This document shows positions 11,439 through 22,540 of a stretch of 64,000 bases of DNA, one piece after another. Position 1 is the first letter of the stretch. Each line of letters begins with the position of its first letter. The stretch spans positions 49,808,439 through 49,872,438 of the forward strand of contig NC_060062.1 of the NCBI RefSeq assembly GCF_020283565.1, given 5' to 3'. The translations under genes were made by a program, and so were the position numbers. The notes under the pieces were generated by a model. It saw nothing but the letters and a program-made list of their open reading frames with translations. It was not told the origin of the DNA and made no database searches. This DNA comes from Trifolium pratense. Lineage: Eukaryota > Streptophyta > Magnoliopsida > Fabales > Fabaceae.

Positions 11439-11820
11439 ATAAACGATCCTTGAGATCGGTCCAGATTTGTGCCGCCGTTTCAGCATAGAGAATGCTAGGG
11501 CGAATCTCGGTTGAAACCGAGTTGAGAATCCAGCTTGCAACCATATCGTTGCAGCGGCGCCACTTAGAGATATCATCGGCCTTCTTTGGACAGGTTAAGG
11601 TTCCATCGACAAACCCGAATTTGTTTTTGGCACGGAGACCCATTGTTACGGCTCGGCTCCATGAACCATAGTTGTCGACCGTGAGCAGAGGTGTAACAAG
11701 GACAGTTGCAGGGTTGTCGGAATTATGGATGACGCATGGATCGGTGTTGGAGGTGGTGGTGGATTGATCATGGATCGGCGGGTTTTGTGAAGGGATGATG
11801 GGTGGTGGAACATCAGACAT
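11439..11820 (-). pseudogene. Copia gag N-terminal fragment, copy 1
   Basis: Same sequence and same truncation point as 10693-11074, with a few substitutions (for example ILYAET versus ILYDET). The identical end point shows that the two fragments arose by duplication of one LTR-gag unit, not by two deletions. Confidence 0.82.
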
Positions 11821-11915
11821 GATGATGCGAGTGAGTGGGTGAGGCGATGAAGAAGGGTTGAAACAGGATGATAAGCACAAACTGAGGGAGATTAACTAGA
11901 GAAAAACTGATACCA

Positions 11916-12184
11916 TATAAATAAAGGAATGGATTGATACATAAAGGAAAACACTTGAAATACTGTATCGTAATTTTGTTGTTTTTTTTCTTGTAATTTG
12001 ATGTACATATATGTATAAGGGTACAAGGATTTGTATACTAATTGCCTATAATTGTCTAGTCTATAATTGCCTATAATAGAAATCCTATTTTAAATACAAT
12101 TATGATATAATTTCCTGATATACTTTGACAGCTATAATTGTTTGTGCTTATCCTAATGTGAATAATATATGCTTATCCTTAACA
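11916..12184 (-). repeat. Copia 5' LTR (269 bp)
   Basis: Outer 5' LTR on the minus strand; the primer binding site complement CTGATACCA precedes it (11907-11915). It adjoins the TTGAG target duplication at 12185-12189. Confidence 0.9.
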
Positions 12185-12189
12185 TTGAG

Positions 12190-13294
12190 GCCTCAAAATT
12201 GTCTAATTTGTCAAGCCCATCTTTCATACAATGCGTTATATACTAGTACCGAAATTTAATTAACAACAAATGCTAATTGTTGCAGTGGTAGCCTCTCCAT
12301 GTTAAAATGTTAAGGGAGTGTTTTCTAGTCCTCCGTCTGACAGTTTTTTCTTTTTTTTATTCTAAGATATCAAAATCACTGTATATGTTTGTTTAAAAAA
12401 AAAAAATCAATCTATATTTCATAAATAACTACACTACTTTATGTTTAAAAAAACCACATTTTTATATTAACTTGATTAACATATAACAATTTTTATATTA
12501 TTGATTATTTACATTTTAAATAAAAGATTACTCCTGTTAATAAAAAAAATTACTCCTTTTAAAAATTATTTTTTTTACCTTTGAAAGACCTCTTTGTATA
12601 TTTAGCCCGGGTCCTCAAAATGTTCGGGACCGGCATTGATGAATGATTATATGATGAAGCTTGAATGCTTCTCATCTTGAATGCCTCTCATATAAGAATG
12701 AGGCTTTGGTATCTTTGAGAAAATATTCTTGTGATCTATCACACTCAATGAAACATATTAGATAAAAGAACATATTAGAATCTTAAAATAATTCTTAAGT
12801 CATTATGTTTGTTACCATTAAAACACAAAGGAATTTTTTGGATATTTCCCCAACAAGACCCACCTCTCTGAGTTTAGGAAATCCATAATATGCGAAACAA
12901 TAAAGTCACCTCAACCATTTGAGAATCCAACGAACTTATATCTTTTTAGATGAAGTCGGGAGTAGCTTTTGGGCCACATCATCCCTTTTAGCTAATGTTT
13001 TCACATTGAGTTTTCTCCTTATCTAAATAGGCAATTGGACTGGGCATGATTGCTCTACTCAATGTAGGTTCAATGAGATTTTGTTTTGTCACCCTAGGTG
13101 TTTTTTGCGAACTCTACGATTTTCTTTTTTACCTTTCCGCTACTTAATAGCGAACATTGTAAGAATGAGAATTTTTTTGAGAAGTTTTGCCAACGTCGTC
13201 CGCTACTTAAAAAGCAGATCAGTCGGTGACCAAGTCTCATGCATGCCTACCACGTGACCAATTTTATTAATTGGTGAATTCTTTTATACATATA
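12190..13294. other. Intergenic DNA upstream of APE2
   Basis: No coding gene seen. Up to about 12636 the sequence may be the interior of the older transposon into which the copia inserted (CCTCAAAATGTTCGGGACCGGC at 12610 resembles its far end). The rest is A+T-rich unique-looking DNA. Confidence 0.4.
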
Positions 13295-13552
13295 CTATCT
13301 TCTCCCATTTTATAAGACTTACTTTGACTAAATGCACTATTTATATGTCTTGTTTTGACCGTATTTTTTAAAAAGTATATAAATATAAATATTATCATAT
13401 AAAATCTTGTTTGATTTATTTCGATGAGTATTTTCAAAATATCAAATTTTTATAATTTTTATTAATAGACAATTAAAGATATTCGTAATCAAAATTATGT
13501 ATTAGCATATGTGTAATGAACAATGAGTTCTTATATTTTGGGACGGAGGAAG
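13295..13552. mobile_element. Stowaway-type MITE (258 bp)
   Basis: Ends CTATCTTCTCCCATTTTATA on the left and TTATATTTTGGGACGGAGGA on the right, flanked by TA. This is the Tc1/mariner-type CTCCCTCCGTCC terminus, slightly diverged on the left. Confidence 0.75.
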
Positions 13553-13732
13553 TATTATGTGGATATATACTAGTATATTTGTTGGGTGTATGATTCTGAT
13601 CAGTTTACAAATAGTATTTGACTTATGTTAAATAGTGTCCCGAGACACTTGTTAAACATATTAAAAAAATGAAGTTAACGCTTCAAATATAACTTTTTTA
13701 TGTTTTTAATCTATTAAATGAACTAATTATAT

Positions 13733-13958
13733 GAGGGTTCCGGCAAAGGAAATGAGCTACTACGACCAACCACTAAGAATATTGTAAGTTTGTTCGCAGA
13801 TTTATCATTTTTATTTTTAGCGACTTTGCATTTGTATTATATCGATGTACTCTATCAATTTGAATGAAAGAATATCGTTTATTTTAAAATAAATAAAAAT
13901 TGTATTAAATCAATTGGGAGGGTTCCGGCAAAGGAAATGAGGTACTAGTACCAACCAC
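13733..13958. repeat. Direct repeat of about 40 bp in the APE2 upstream region
   Basis: GAGGGTTCCGGCAAAGGAAA and following bases to ACCAACCAC occur at 13733-13772 and 13918-13958. The second copy lies about 45 bp before the APE2 ATG, so both may sit in the promoter or 5' UTR. Confidence 0.75.
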
Positions 13959-14001
13959 CAGAGAGCGGGAGCGGGAAGGAGGGAGAGCGAACGAGAGAAA
14001 A

Positions 14002-16915
14002 ATGAAGATAGTAACTTACAACGTCAATGGTTTGCGACAACGCATAACACAGTTCGGTTCTCTCCGCAATCTTCTTCATTCATTCGACGCCGATATTATT
14101 TGCTTTCAGGTTCGTTCCTTCGTTCTTCCAAATCCAGTTTTTCTTTCCACTTTCTTCTTCTATCATATCTACATACAACATTTTCATACTTGCTTGCAGG
14201 AGACAAAACTCAGTAGGCAAGATGTAACTGCGGATTTGGTTATGGCAGATGGATACGAATCGTTCTTTTCTTGTACCCGAACTTCCAAGAAAGGCCGAAC
14301 CGGTTATTCCGGTAAACTGTTTGTTTCATTGCCTCAACCAACATCACATAATTTCAACGCCCAAATTCAATTCAATTCAATTCTGTAAAATTACAATATT
14401 TGTTTCTAACTAGATTATTCATTAAGTAACATAATTTCAGCTGAATACATATATATATAACGTATAAGAGACTAAATTATTAGAATTTGGGTTCTCAAAC
14501 AATAACTTTTGTGAATAAGATTTAGGATTAAATATGTTTTTAGTCGCTAATAATGATCTCAACTTATGTTTTTAGTCTTGTACTCCTTCCGTCCTAAAAT
14601 ATAAGGGAAAATTGGTCAAAGAAAGTTAATGTATTTGGTTAAAAATTTGGACTAAATACATCAACTTTGTTTGACCAATTTTCCCTTATATTTTGGGACA
14701 GATGGAGTATTTTTTTTTTTGTTTCTACCAATTATAAAGCTGCATAGACTTTCACGCAGTTTTATAATTTGTGGAGTCTAAAAAGTGGGTACAGGGTTAT
14801 AAACGAAAAATGTAATTTTTTAGGGTCTTAATTTTAAATGTATATATAACATTTAAGATTTATGGATGAAATGCCTTGAGAATCTAGTTTAATTGGTTGC
14901 CATGACTAGGGGCCCGTTTGAATCGGCTTATTTTTTAGCTTATGTGAAACAATTTATGCAAATAAATAAGCTTTTATGTATTATTATAACTTTTTTAAGG
15001 TAGTTTACGAGAAAATAGCTTATAAAGATACAATTTTTGTTAGCGAAAACTTATTAATTAACATAAAAGTTTATTTATTTGCATTGGCTATGTTTATAAG
15101 TTCAAAAATAAGCCAAATCCAAAAGAGCCCTAGGTATAGAAAAACCCACTACTTTTGATGCAAAAGAATTAGTATTTGTTAATGTTTTTAACTTAAGAGG
15201 TTGTTTGAGGAAATGCAAAATTCAGTCTAAATTGTACTAATTTTTAAGCAATAAATTTGATTTGAGTGTGCAGGTGTTATTACATTTTGTCGTGTAAGGT
15301 CTGCTTTTTCGAGTAACGAAGCAGCATTGCCCTTGGCAGCCGAGGAAGGATTCACAGGCTTAATGCGTGACTCTCAAACTAGTGAAGACAAATTGCCATT
15401 ATTTATGGAAGAAGATCTGGGGGATTATTCAAAAGATGAGCTTCTCAGTGTTGATAGTGAAGGGCGATGCATTGTCACTGATCATGGTCACTTTGGTGCG
15501 TGTGACTAGAAAGAATTATACATATTTTGTTTGAATCTATTACTCTTGTTTCTTCTCTTTTCTTTTCTTTTCTTTTCTTTTCTTTTCTTTTTAAAAGGAA
15601 AATTATAGTTGTTTTGATGTATTTGTATTTGCATCTATCTAGTTCTTTTCAATATTTATGGGCCTCGAGCTGGAGGCGATGACACCGAGAGGATTCAGTT
15701 TAAACAAAAATTCTACAGGATACTGCAGGTATATGATCGAAAATCAATATATTGTAGATTATATTTATATGCATTTAACTACAGCTTTTGTTCTAATACG
15801 GATCTTTGATGATACCTTATGCTTCAATTGCTAGTGCTATGGCTAAAATCTAAATATGGTAATTATAAGACTAGAATTTGAAATTCTCCAAACTTCATAG
15901 GGATTATTATGTTTGAAACGATCTATCCAATTATATCATTTTTTGACAACATGTAACTTGAAAACAGTTTATCCGTCAGAATATCTTTTGGAAACTCTGA
16001 AGCTAGTATATAGAACTTGTTTTATTATTACTTCATTTGTGTTTCCCATAAATCAGCATGATTCAATAAACATTGAAGTGTCAAATTCAGGAAACTCCAT
16101 TTATTTCTTTAAAATCGGGATATGTTAATATCATAGTTTATGTGCTTACCTTAGATGCCTCCATTTTTCAAAATTTTCACTTTTATTTTGTTTTTGTTTT
16201 TCTGTTTGATTGATGTTGATAGTCTCTTTAATAGAAAAGATTAGAGTCTCTCCTGCATCAAGGAAGGAGAATATTTGTTGTTGGTGATCTCAATATTGCA
16301 CCATTTGCAATTGATCGGTGTGATGCAGGACCTGATTTTGACAAGAATGAGTAAGCTGACTGCCAGATTCCTGTATAGTATCTTTAATGTCGAATACACA
16401 AATATTTATTTTTAACTATTTCCCAGAATTCTCATGTAGGTTTAGAAGATGGTTCAAATCGATGTTAATTGAAAATGGAGGCCACTTTTCTGATGTCTTT
16501 CGGGCAAAGCATCCTGATAAGTAAGGATGCTAGGTACCTTTTTTTTTAATATCAAATATTGATGTGTATTGGGTAGTATCCCTTTGAAATTCAATTGCTA
16601 ATACCATCCTTTAACATTGTCTTATCAGAAAGAGCATAATATTCTAATACTATCTTTTATGATAATGTTTTCTTTGTTATTTTCTCGCAGTATAATATCT
16701 TGTCATCTTCACTTGGGATTATGTTGCTCTCAGATTGAAGTCACCTTTTCAGTTTTTCAAAGTCAGACTGTAAAAATGGATGTTTGAAAACAAAAATATT
16801 TTTGCTTAAAATATTATTTTTAGCTTATTGCTGACACATTTCTCCGTGCATTTGGCTTGTGTTATATGCAAATTCTATTTTGCCTTCTTTGTGTTTTAAA
16901 CATTGTGCCTAAGTC

Positions 16916-16994
<79 letters not shown>

Positions 16995-19621
16995 ATATGG
17001 TTCTCATAATTGCACATATTGAATGCAGAAGGGATGAATACACTTGTTGGTCGCAAAGTTCAGGTGCTGAAGTGTTTAACTATGGGAGTAGAATCGACCA
17101 TATTCTATGTGCTGGTTCTTGCTTACATAAATCAGATGACCTGCAATGCCATAGTTTTATAAGATGCCATGTTAAGGAATGTGAAATTCTGACTCAGTAC
17201 AAACGGTTCAAACCTGAAAGTACACTGAGGTAAGGTGCAAATTTTGCATATTAAATATATTATTGCAATCCCCATCCAAAAAAATATATATTGTTGCAAG
17301 CTATGTTGTCTATGAAATATGAACATGGACGGAGGACTTTCTTTGGTCATATCATAACATGTCCTATCTTTTCACATTAAATGTAGATGACACGTTTATG
17401 GAATTTCATAATACATTTTATACCTTTTCTAACTCCTAGTGAGGTTTTTCGCCACTACTCCGTCAAATGGTTCAGGATTTGCACAAATATTTGCTGCATG
17501 TCTTCCTGGAGGTTATGATATAAGTTAACTTCGACTTGATGATCTACATGAACAGTGGCCACAGGTGGAAGGGAGGACAGAGCATTAAACTTGAAGGATC
17601 TGATCATGCTCCAGTTTTTGTGACTTTAATGGAAATTCCGGAGATCCCTCTTCATAGTACGCCATCTTTATCTGCTAGATATGTTCCCATGGTCCGTGGC
17701 GTACAACAAACTCTAGGTACTATAAAACATTTTTTTTATCTTAGGGTGAGAGTTTTTGTATGTAAGATATCAATGTTTATATGTATCTGAACTTTTTATT
17801 GCAGTGTCATTGTTGATGAAAAGACGAGTTTCTGAATCGTGCAAGATGACACACAGAGACATTTCAATGGTCAGTACTTGCGAGAAAATAGAAGAACCAG
17901 TTGACATAATTGGTTCATCTACCTCCGAATCGGATTTTCTTCCAAACAAGGATTTAGGAGGTAGCATTGTGGAACCAAATGCACTTTCCACAGGTTCTTC
18001 TCAGGAGACTGTTTCTAAATCAGGAAGTGTATATGAAAAATCAACAATTCGGAAATGCAACGAGTCCAAGAAAAAAGCTAGAAAGAGTCAATCGTCCCAG
18101 CTCTCTCTTAGGTCATTTTTTCAGAAAAGCAAAAATCTTGACAATGGTGTCAAGGACTCTTGTACTGGTTTCTCAAGTAACCAAGCAGAACCCTCACAAC
18201 CTAACTCCCAATTACTTGAAACTTCTACAGTGTTTGATAATAGTAGTGATCATGTGCAAGATGAGGTGAATACTGATGTGTGTGATCAGGATTTAGCTGA
18301 ACTAAATGATAGTTCTAGAAAGGAAGAAAAAAGTATTGTAGCTTCACAAGAGTGGCAAAGAATACAAAAAATTATGCAGAGCAGTATACCTCTTTGCAAA
18401 GGACATAAGGAACCTTGTATACCTCGGGTGGTAAAGAAACAAGGAGCTAATTTTGGTCGCAGATTTTATGTTTGTGCTCGTGCTGAGGTAATCTGTTTCC
18501 ATCGAGTGGTTTTGTGCATTGTGCTTCTATCTCTGAATTATTCTTTTGCACTGCACTGTGATCATTGTGATGATATAGCTCGTTTGTTTTATATCCAAAT
18601 ATTTTGGATCATCCGGCTCTGTAAGGGTTGTACAATTCATAGTTGAATTTAATTAATATGTTTGAGTATGTTGCATCAGACTATTTCCCCAACAGCTCCT
18701 CTTACTGATTGTGTCCTTTTTATTAATATTTGAACTTAACACCAAGTCTGTCCATAAGGTTGAGGATTGCAACAATTATCTTGATTATAATGCTAGAAGC
18801 CCCCTATTGTCAACTTTTATGATGCTTTAGAAGACAAATCCGACGGGGAAGAGACTGTAAGTGTAACTAGATCAGTTAAAAAGGGAACACCTTTTAACCT
18901 CTAAAACAAAGGGAAAGTTAGTGTTACTGTTGATGTTCAACAGCTCAAGTTAAGGGGATGCTTTTGTTGAGTGACAGAAAAGGTGGTTTGCTTGGTTTTT
19001 TATTCAAAGTATTGGAGTAATTATGATGCGAAGAGTCCCTTTGTCTTTGAATTTGAAAGACATGGGGTTGCTGATGGGAAATCACGGCTCAGAGCACAGA
19101 AAAAAGCTGGAAGGGGAAGGGATCATGGGAACAGTAAGGATTATTATGTAGATTGGCTGGTTGGCTTGTACATTTGCATTGTTGAACTTTAAATGGTCTG
19201 AGGGATGAAAAGTTAAGAATTTGTTGTTTTAGAGGCTAAAGACTATAGCTAGGGACTAAAGGTTTTACATTTTACTCTTGATAACTACCACAGTTGCAGT
19301 GTCCAATAACAAAGTAATAAGCCGCTCAACACTTGTTTTAGCGGAGGGATTTAGTTCTAACTTCTAATGAGCTATCTATGCCATTTGTTTGCAATGAGTT
19401 ACATTATAGTCGCAAACTCGCAACTGCTGGCAGCTTAACAATCTGTTTTCACCTTTCATTTTCAATCTTGTCTTTTCTTGGTCTTATTCCATAATATGTG
19501 TATCACTCTATGCACTTTGGTGAATATTAACATGTTTTCCTCCTGACAGGGCCCTGCATCTAATCCTGAAGCAAACTGTGGCTACTTTAAATGGGCTACT
19601 TCAAAGTCCAGGAACAAGTAA
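14002..19621 (+). CDS. APE2: AP endonuclease 2 (exonuclease III family), ten exons
   Basis: Cleaves DNA at abasic sites and removes blocked 3' ends in base-excision repair and the PCNA-linked damage response in the nucleus. Exons: 14002-14109, 14200-14311, 15274-15495, 15643-15728, 16235-16350, 16440-16520, 17029-17229, 17565-17716, 17805-18487, 19550-19621; all GT-AG, summing to 1833 nt (610 residues plus stop) with every phase matching. Catalytic words: [44 protein letters not shown] and the terminal SDHAP. Exon 9 encodes a PIP box for PCNA (QLSLRSFF). The C-terminus is a GRF zinc finger ([23 protein letters not shown]) split between exons 9 and 10. No disabling change seen. Introns carry a Stowaway, another MITE and a long ATC repeat. 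Confidence 0.95.
14583..14707. mobile_element. Stowaway MITE in APE2 intron 2 (125 bp)
   Basis: Long, nearly perfect inverted repeats: CTCCTTCCGTCCTAAAATAT at the left faces ATATTTTGGGACAGATGGAG at the right, flanked by TA target duplications (14581-14582, 14708-14709). The arms continue inward (AAGGGAAAATTGGTCAAA), so its RNA would fold into a long hairpin. Confidence 0.9.
14910..15130. mobile_element. MITE in APE2 intron 2 with GGGCCCGTTTG-type ends
   Basis: The left end GGGGCCCGTTTGAATCGGCT faces AGCCAAATCCAAAAGAGCCC at the right. Inner arms (ATAAGCTTTTATGT / ACATAAAAGTTTAT) are also inverted. The flanks are CTAGG-like on both sides, but the exact TSD cannot be fixed because the ends are themselves palindromic. 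Confidence 0.7.
15544..15592. repeat. TTTTC microsatellite in APE2 intron 3
   Basis: About nine units of a CTTTT pentanucleotide, close to the donor site of intron 3. Confidence 0.9.
16916..16993. repeat. ATC trinucleotide repeat in APE2 intron 6
   Basis: About 26 uninterrupted ATC units, ending 35 bp before the acceptor of exon 7 (17028). Read on the minus strand it makes a poly-Asp ORF that is not a gene. Confidence 0.95.
18488..19549. other. APE2 intron 9
   Basis: A 1062-bp intron between the two halves of the GRF zinc finger. It contains no recognisable coding sequence; a 73-codon ORF at 18971-19192 has no recognisable motif and is treated as chance. Confidence 0.6.
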
Positions 19622-20662
19622 TGGTGTGGTTCCAAATAGCATTTTAATCAAAGGATGGTTCGTATGGAGCATCGCATTTTCGGAATGATTCTGAAAACGC
19701 AACCTATTTGAAAGAGATGACTCATAATATTTTGTCCAGCTATTTTGACACCATTGCCTCTTGAAATAGAAGGCACATTTCTCCACAGAGGAGAATGATA
19801 TCGTAGAGAAAAGGAACTGGATAGAAGAAAATTAGTTCTGCTGTCAATGCTCCAACTCGGCATCTAACATGGTTGGATTCTACCATACTATAACACAGAT
19901 TGAGGTGACCTGACAACCATTGGTGATTTATTTACTGAAGATTCTGCCTAACATATCTCTGCAGCATGGTTTGTTATGAAAAGTGCTGCATCATGGGGTG
20001 TAAATTGTAAAAGTTCCTCACCCCTTATTTTCTTTTGGCTAAAGGTTTAAATGCACATAAGAGGGAAATAGCCATTTGAGGTAGTAAGGAATTTTCTTGT
20101 TTATCAGTCTCTATCTGATTCATAGGTGTTACTTAAGCCACATGCAGACACATTACTGTGATACATGCCTTTTATGTGAATGTGATGTATGTGATTAAAT
20201 ATCGGTATTAGAAATGTTAATTTCAACTAATGATAGTGTTGAAGAGTGTATTAGAGAACGGAATGGTAATTCTTTTTGTAATGTTGCTACTAATGTTCAT
20301 GTATCTTTTCGGCTCAAGTCCCTGTTATCGTGTCATTTTGTGTTACTTAAAAACATAGTATGTTCATGACCTAAAAAGAAACAGTATTTTCATACTGTAT
20401 GTATATTTTCAATTTATTAATTCTCGTGAGTGCAACATTAGTCCGGATGAATGAGTGTTATTGAAACTCACTAAAATTAACGGTTTATAAATTTTTATTG
20501 AAGGACAAAAAAAATAATATAATACATTTTTTTACGGTAAAACATAATATAATACTTGTAAGACTCTTTTTGACATTCACTCTCTTATCGGACAAAATAC
20601 ATGTGGTATTACGGTATTACCACTATACATCTAATCCATTTCCAAAAATATAAAAACTCAAA
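19622..20662. other. APE2 3' UTR and downstream intergenic DNA
   Basis: The first few hundred bases are probably 3' UTR (moderate composition, no ORF of note). After about 20300 the sequence is A+T-rich with no gene seen. Confidence 0.45.
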
Positions 20663-20671
20663 ATAAGTTAT

Positions 20672-20820
20672 GGAAAATGCTAAACAGTGTACGGAGGCAC
20701 TGTTTAAGGAAACAAATATAGTAATATGCCATCGAAAGTTTAAAAAGTTTTGTTTTTAACTTAAAACTTTCTATTTTTGGTTTCCTTAACTAGTACTCTG
20801 GACACCGGTTAGCATGACCC
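20672..20820. mobile_element. Mutator-like MITE (149 bp), element B
   Basis: Exact 9-bp duplication ATAAGTTAT at 20663-20671 and 20821-20829. Left end GGAAAATGCTAAACAGTG is identical to element A over 18 bp; right end TTAGCATGACCC matches A's right end over 12 bp. It is a deletion derivative or small relative of the same family. Confidence 0.88.
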
Positions 20821-20896
20821 ATAAGTTATAGGACATTTTTAAGATTTACTTTAGTACTTCAAAATTCAAAAGTCGTACATGTGCACGACCACTTGT

Positions 20897-21587
20897 TGAA
20901 GCCCTGATACGTGACACGATACCGATACGATACGACACCGATACGGCGATATGAGAAAATTTTCAAAATTCGCGATACGATACGGCCCCAATACGTTATT
21001 TAAAAATTAAATATATTTTTTTGTGTTAAAAAATTAAATATATATAAATGCACAATATATAAACATAACTAAAATTGATAATCATAAAAAATTAACATTC
21101 AAATTACTCAAATTGAGCAAACAAGTGACAATTACATATCTAAAGTTAAGTACTACCCAAAAAAGTGGTGGGATGGGTAGCTCAACTGGTTAAGCTTAGC
21201 TAGTTGAGTTAATGGTTTAGGAGTTGAAGATCTGGTTCAAGTCCTGACAAAGGAGAAAAACTAACATAATATAATATACTAACAATTTGCTTATAAAAAA
21301 AACATACTACCCAAAAAAGACATAGCTTGTAACATCATACTTTAACATTCAATACTTTAAAGGAAATACGAATTGTATCAGTCTCATTTCTTATGTTTCT
21401 ATTATCAAAGAGCATTAGTTGTCCGATACTTTTCCGATACGCGTATCAGACAAGTATCGATTATTTTTTTTTAAAAAAAATAATAATATTAATTTCCGAT
21501 TTTTCTCTGATATGTGTATCGGAAAGTATCGGTATCGAGTACGTATCGGACACGATACTTCGTCATTTTTGAAGTATCGGGGCTTCA
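20897..21587. mobile_element. TIR element rich in GATACG words (691 bp)
   Basis: Ends TGAAGCCCTGATACG and (reverse complement of the right end) TGAAGCCCCGATACTTC. Both sub-terminal regions are full of ATACCGATACGATACG-type words (20908-21000, 21418-21570). It sits in a locally duplicated sequence (GTGCACGACCAC...GTTGTACCAGACC seen again at 21637-21663). The target duplication is unclear (left flank CCACTTGT, right flank CAAGTTGT). A SINE is nested inside. Confidence 0.65.
21166..21304 (+). mobile_element. SINE nested in the GATACG element, 15-bp TSD
   Basis: tRNA-like head with box A TAGCTCAACTGGTTAAGC and box B GGTTCAAGTCCTG, tail A-rich. Perfect 15-bp duplications TACTACCCAAAAAAG at 21151-21165 and 21305-21319. 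Confidence 0.9.
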
Positions 21588-21676
21588 CAAGTTGTACCAG
21601 ACCTTGACTTCATAATTTACAAAAGTCGTACAAATTGTGCACGACCACAGTTGTACCAGACCCTGGTGATATATCC

Positions 21677-22044
21677 GGTAAATTCTAATATGGACCACTT
21701 CATCAAGTGGTCCATGGTGGACCAGTCACGAATAACATTAAAACGAATACGAATTTTACAAAATCTACCGTTGGATTGAAAGTTTAGATCATATAGATCA
21801 TCCATAGAAAAATTTAGATAAATTGAAAACCATTTGATATGTTATTGAGACACATCAAGATTAATGGTTTATTAAATAACGTAAATCTTGCTGGGTCTCA
21901 GTAACACATCAAATGATTTTCAAAAAAATTTAAAAAATTTATGGATGATCTATACGATATAAACTTTCAATCCAATAGTGAATTTTGTAAAATTCAAATT
22001 CGTTAGATCACTTGTCCACGGTGGACCACTCCGTAGCATTAGCC
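21677..22044. mobile_element. Mutator-like long-hairpin MITE (368 bp), element H
   Basis: Exact 9-bp duplication GATATATCC at 21668-21676 and 22045-22053. Arms are inverted over most of the length (GGACCACTTCATCAAG versus CTTGTCCACGGTGGACC; AATCTACCGTTGGATTGAAA versus TTTCAATCCAATAGTGAA). The element is essentially one imperfect hairpin with no coding capacity. Confidence 0.88.
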
Positions 22045-22349
22045 GATATATCCTATTATTTTTGCAAAGATAAAATATGCATATAGTTCCCTGTCAAAAA
22101 AATATATACATGCATATAGTTAATTGCAGATTTTTGTTATTAGATCCATATGACAAATGAATTCATGTATGATTTGTGAAGTGATATTCTTTCGACAAAA
22201 ATGCTAAAAATTCACGTTCTAGTACACTCCATCCAGCACACCTCTTGGTAAATCATTACTTGAAATTATAAGGGTCGATAATTTAGTCTTTTAATTTGCA
22301 AAATGAACAATTCAATCATTTTTTTTAAAAAAGCTAAATTAGTGCATCC

Positions 22350-22445
22350 AAATTTGGTACCAGAGAAAATCGAACCTGAGACATTAAGGAGAAACACACT
22401 TTCGGGTCCCAAGTCAATACCATCAGACCAACTCAAGTGGGTTTC
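22350..22445 (-). mobile_element. SINE relic (minus strand)
   Basis: The minus strand reads CACTTGAGTTGGTCTGATGG (box-A-like) and CTCAGGTTCGATTTTCTC (box-B-like). No clear target duplication. Confidence 0.5.
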
Positions 22446-22540
22446 AATCCTTTAAATGAAAAGTATTACCTTAATCAAAATTTGAGGGGATAAATTTGAG
22501 GGTTTCAACGACCAAAATGCCAATTTAATCCTGATTGAAA

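Larger units (their letters stand above)
6954..12184 (-). mobile_element. Ty1/copia retrotransposon with four LTR copies (composite)
   Basis: The whole block is flanked by one 5-bp duplication, TTGAG (6949-6953 and 12185-12189). On the minus strand the order is: LTR (12184-11916), 5' gag fragment, LTR (11438-11170), second 5' gag fragment, partial LTR (10692-about 10519), protease/integrase/RT/RNase H, polypurine tract, LTR (7222-6954). Full LTRs are 269 bp, starting TGTTAAGG and ending TTTATA on the minus strand. The primer binding site TGGTATCAG follows the LTRs ending at 11916 and 11170, matching initiator Met-tRNA. The middle of gag is missing and pol has stops and a frameshift, so the copy is not autonomous. 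Confidence 0.9.

Noticed and set aside
16862..17056. Minus-strand ORF encoding a poly-Asp protein
   Set aside because: It is the reverse reading of the intronic ATC microsatellite of APE2.
18971..19192. ORF in APE2 intron 9 as a nested gene
   Set aside because: No motif, no start context or homologue recalled; probably chance.
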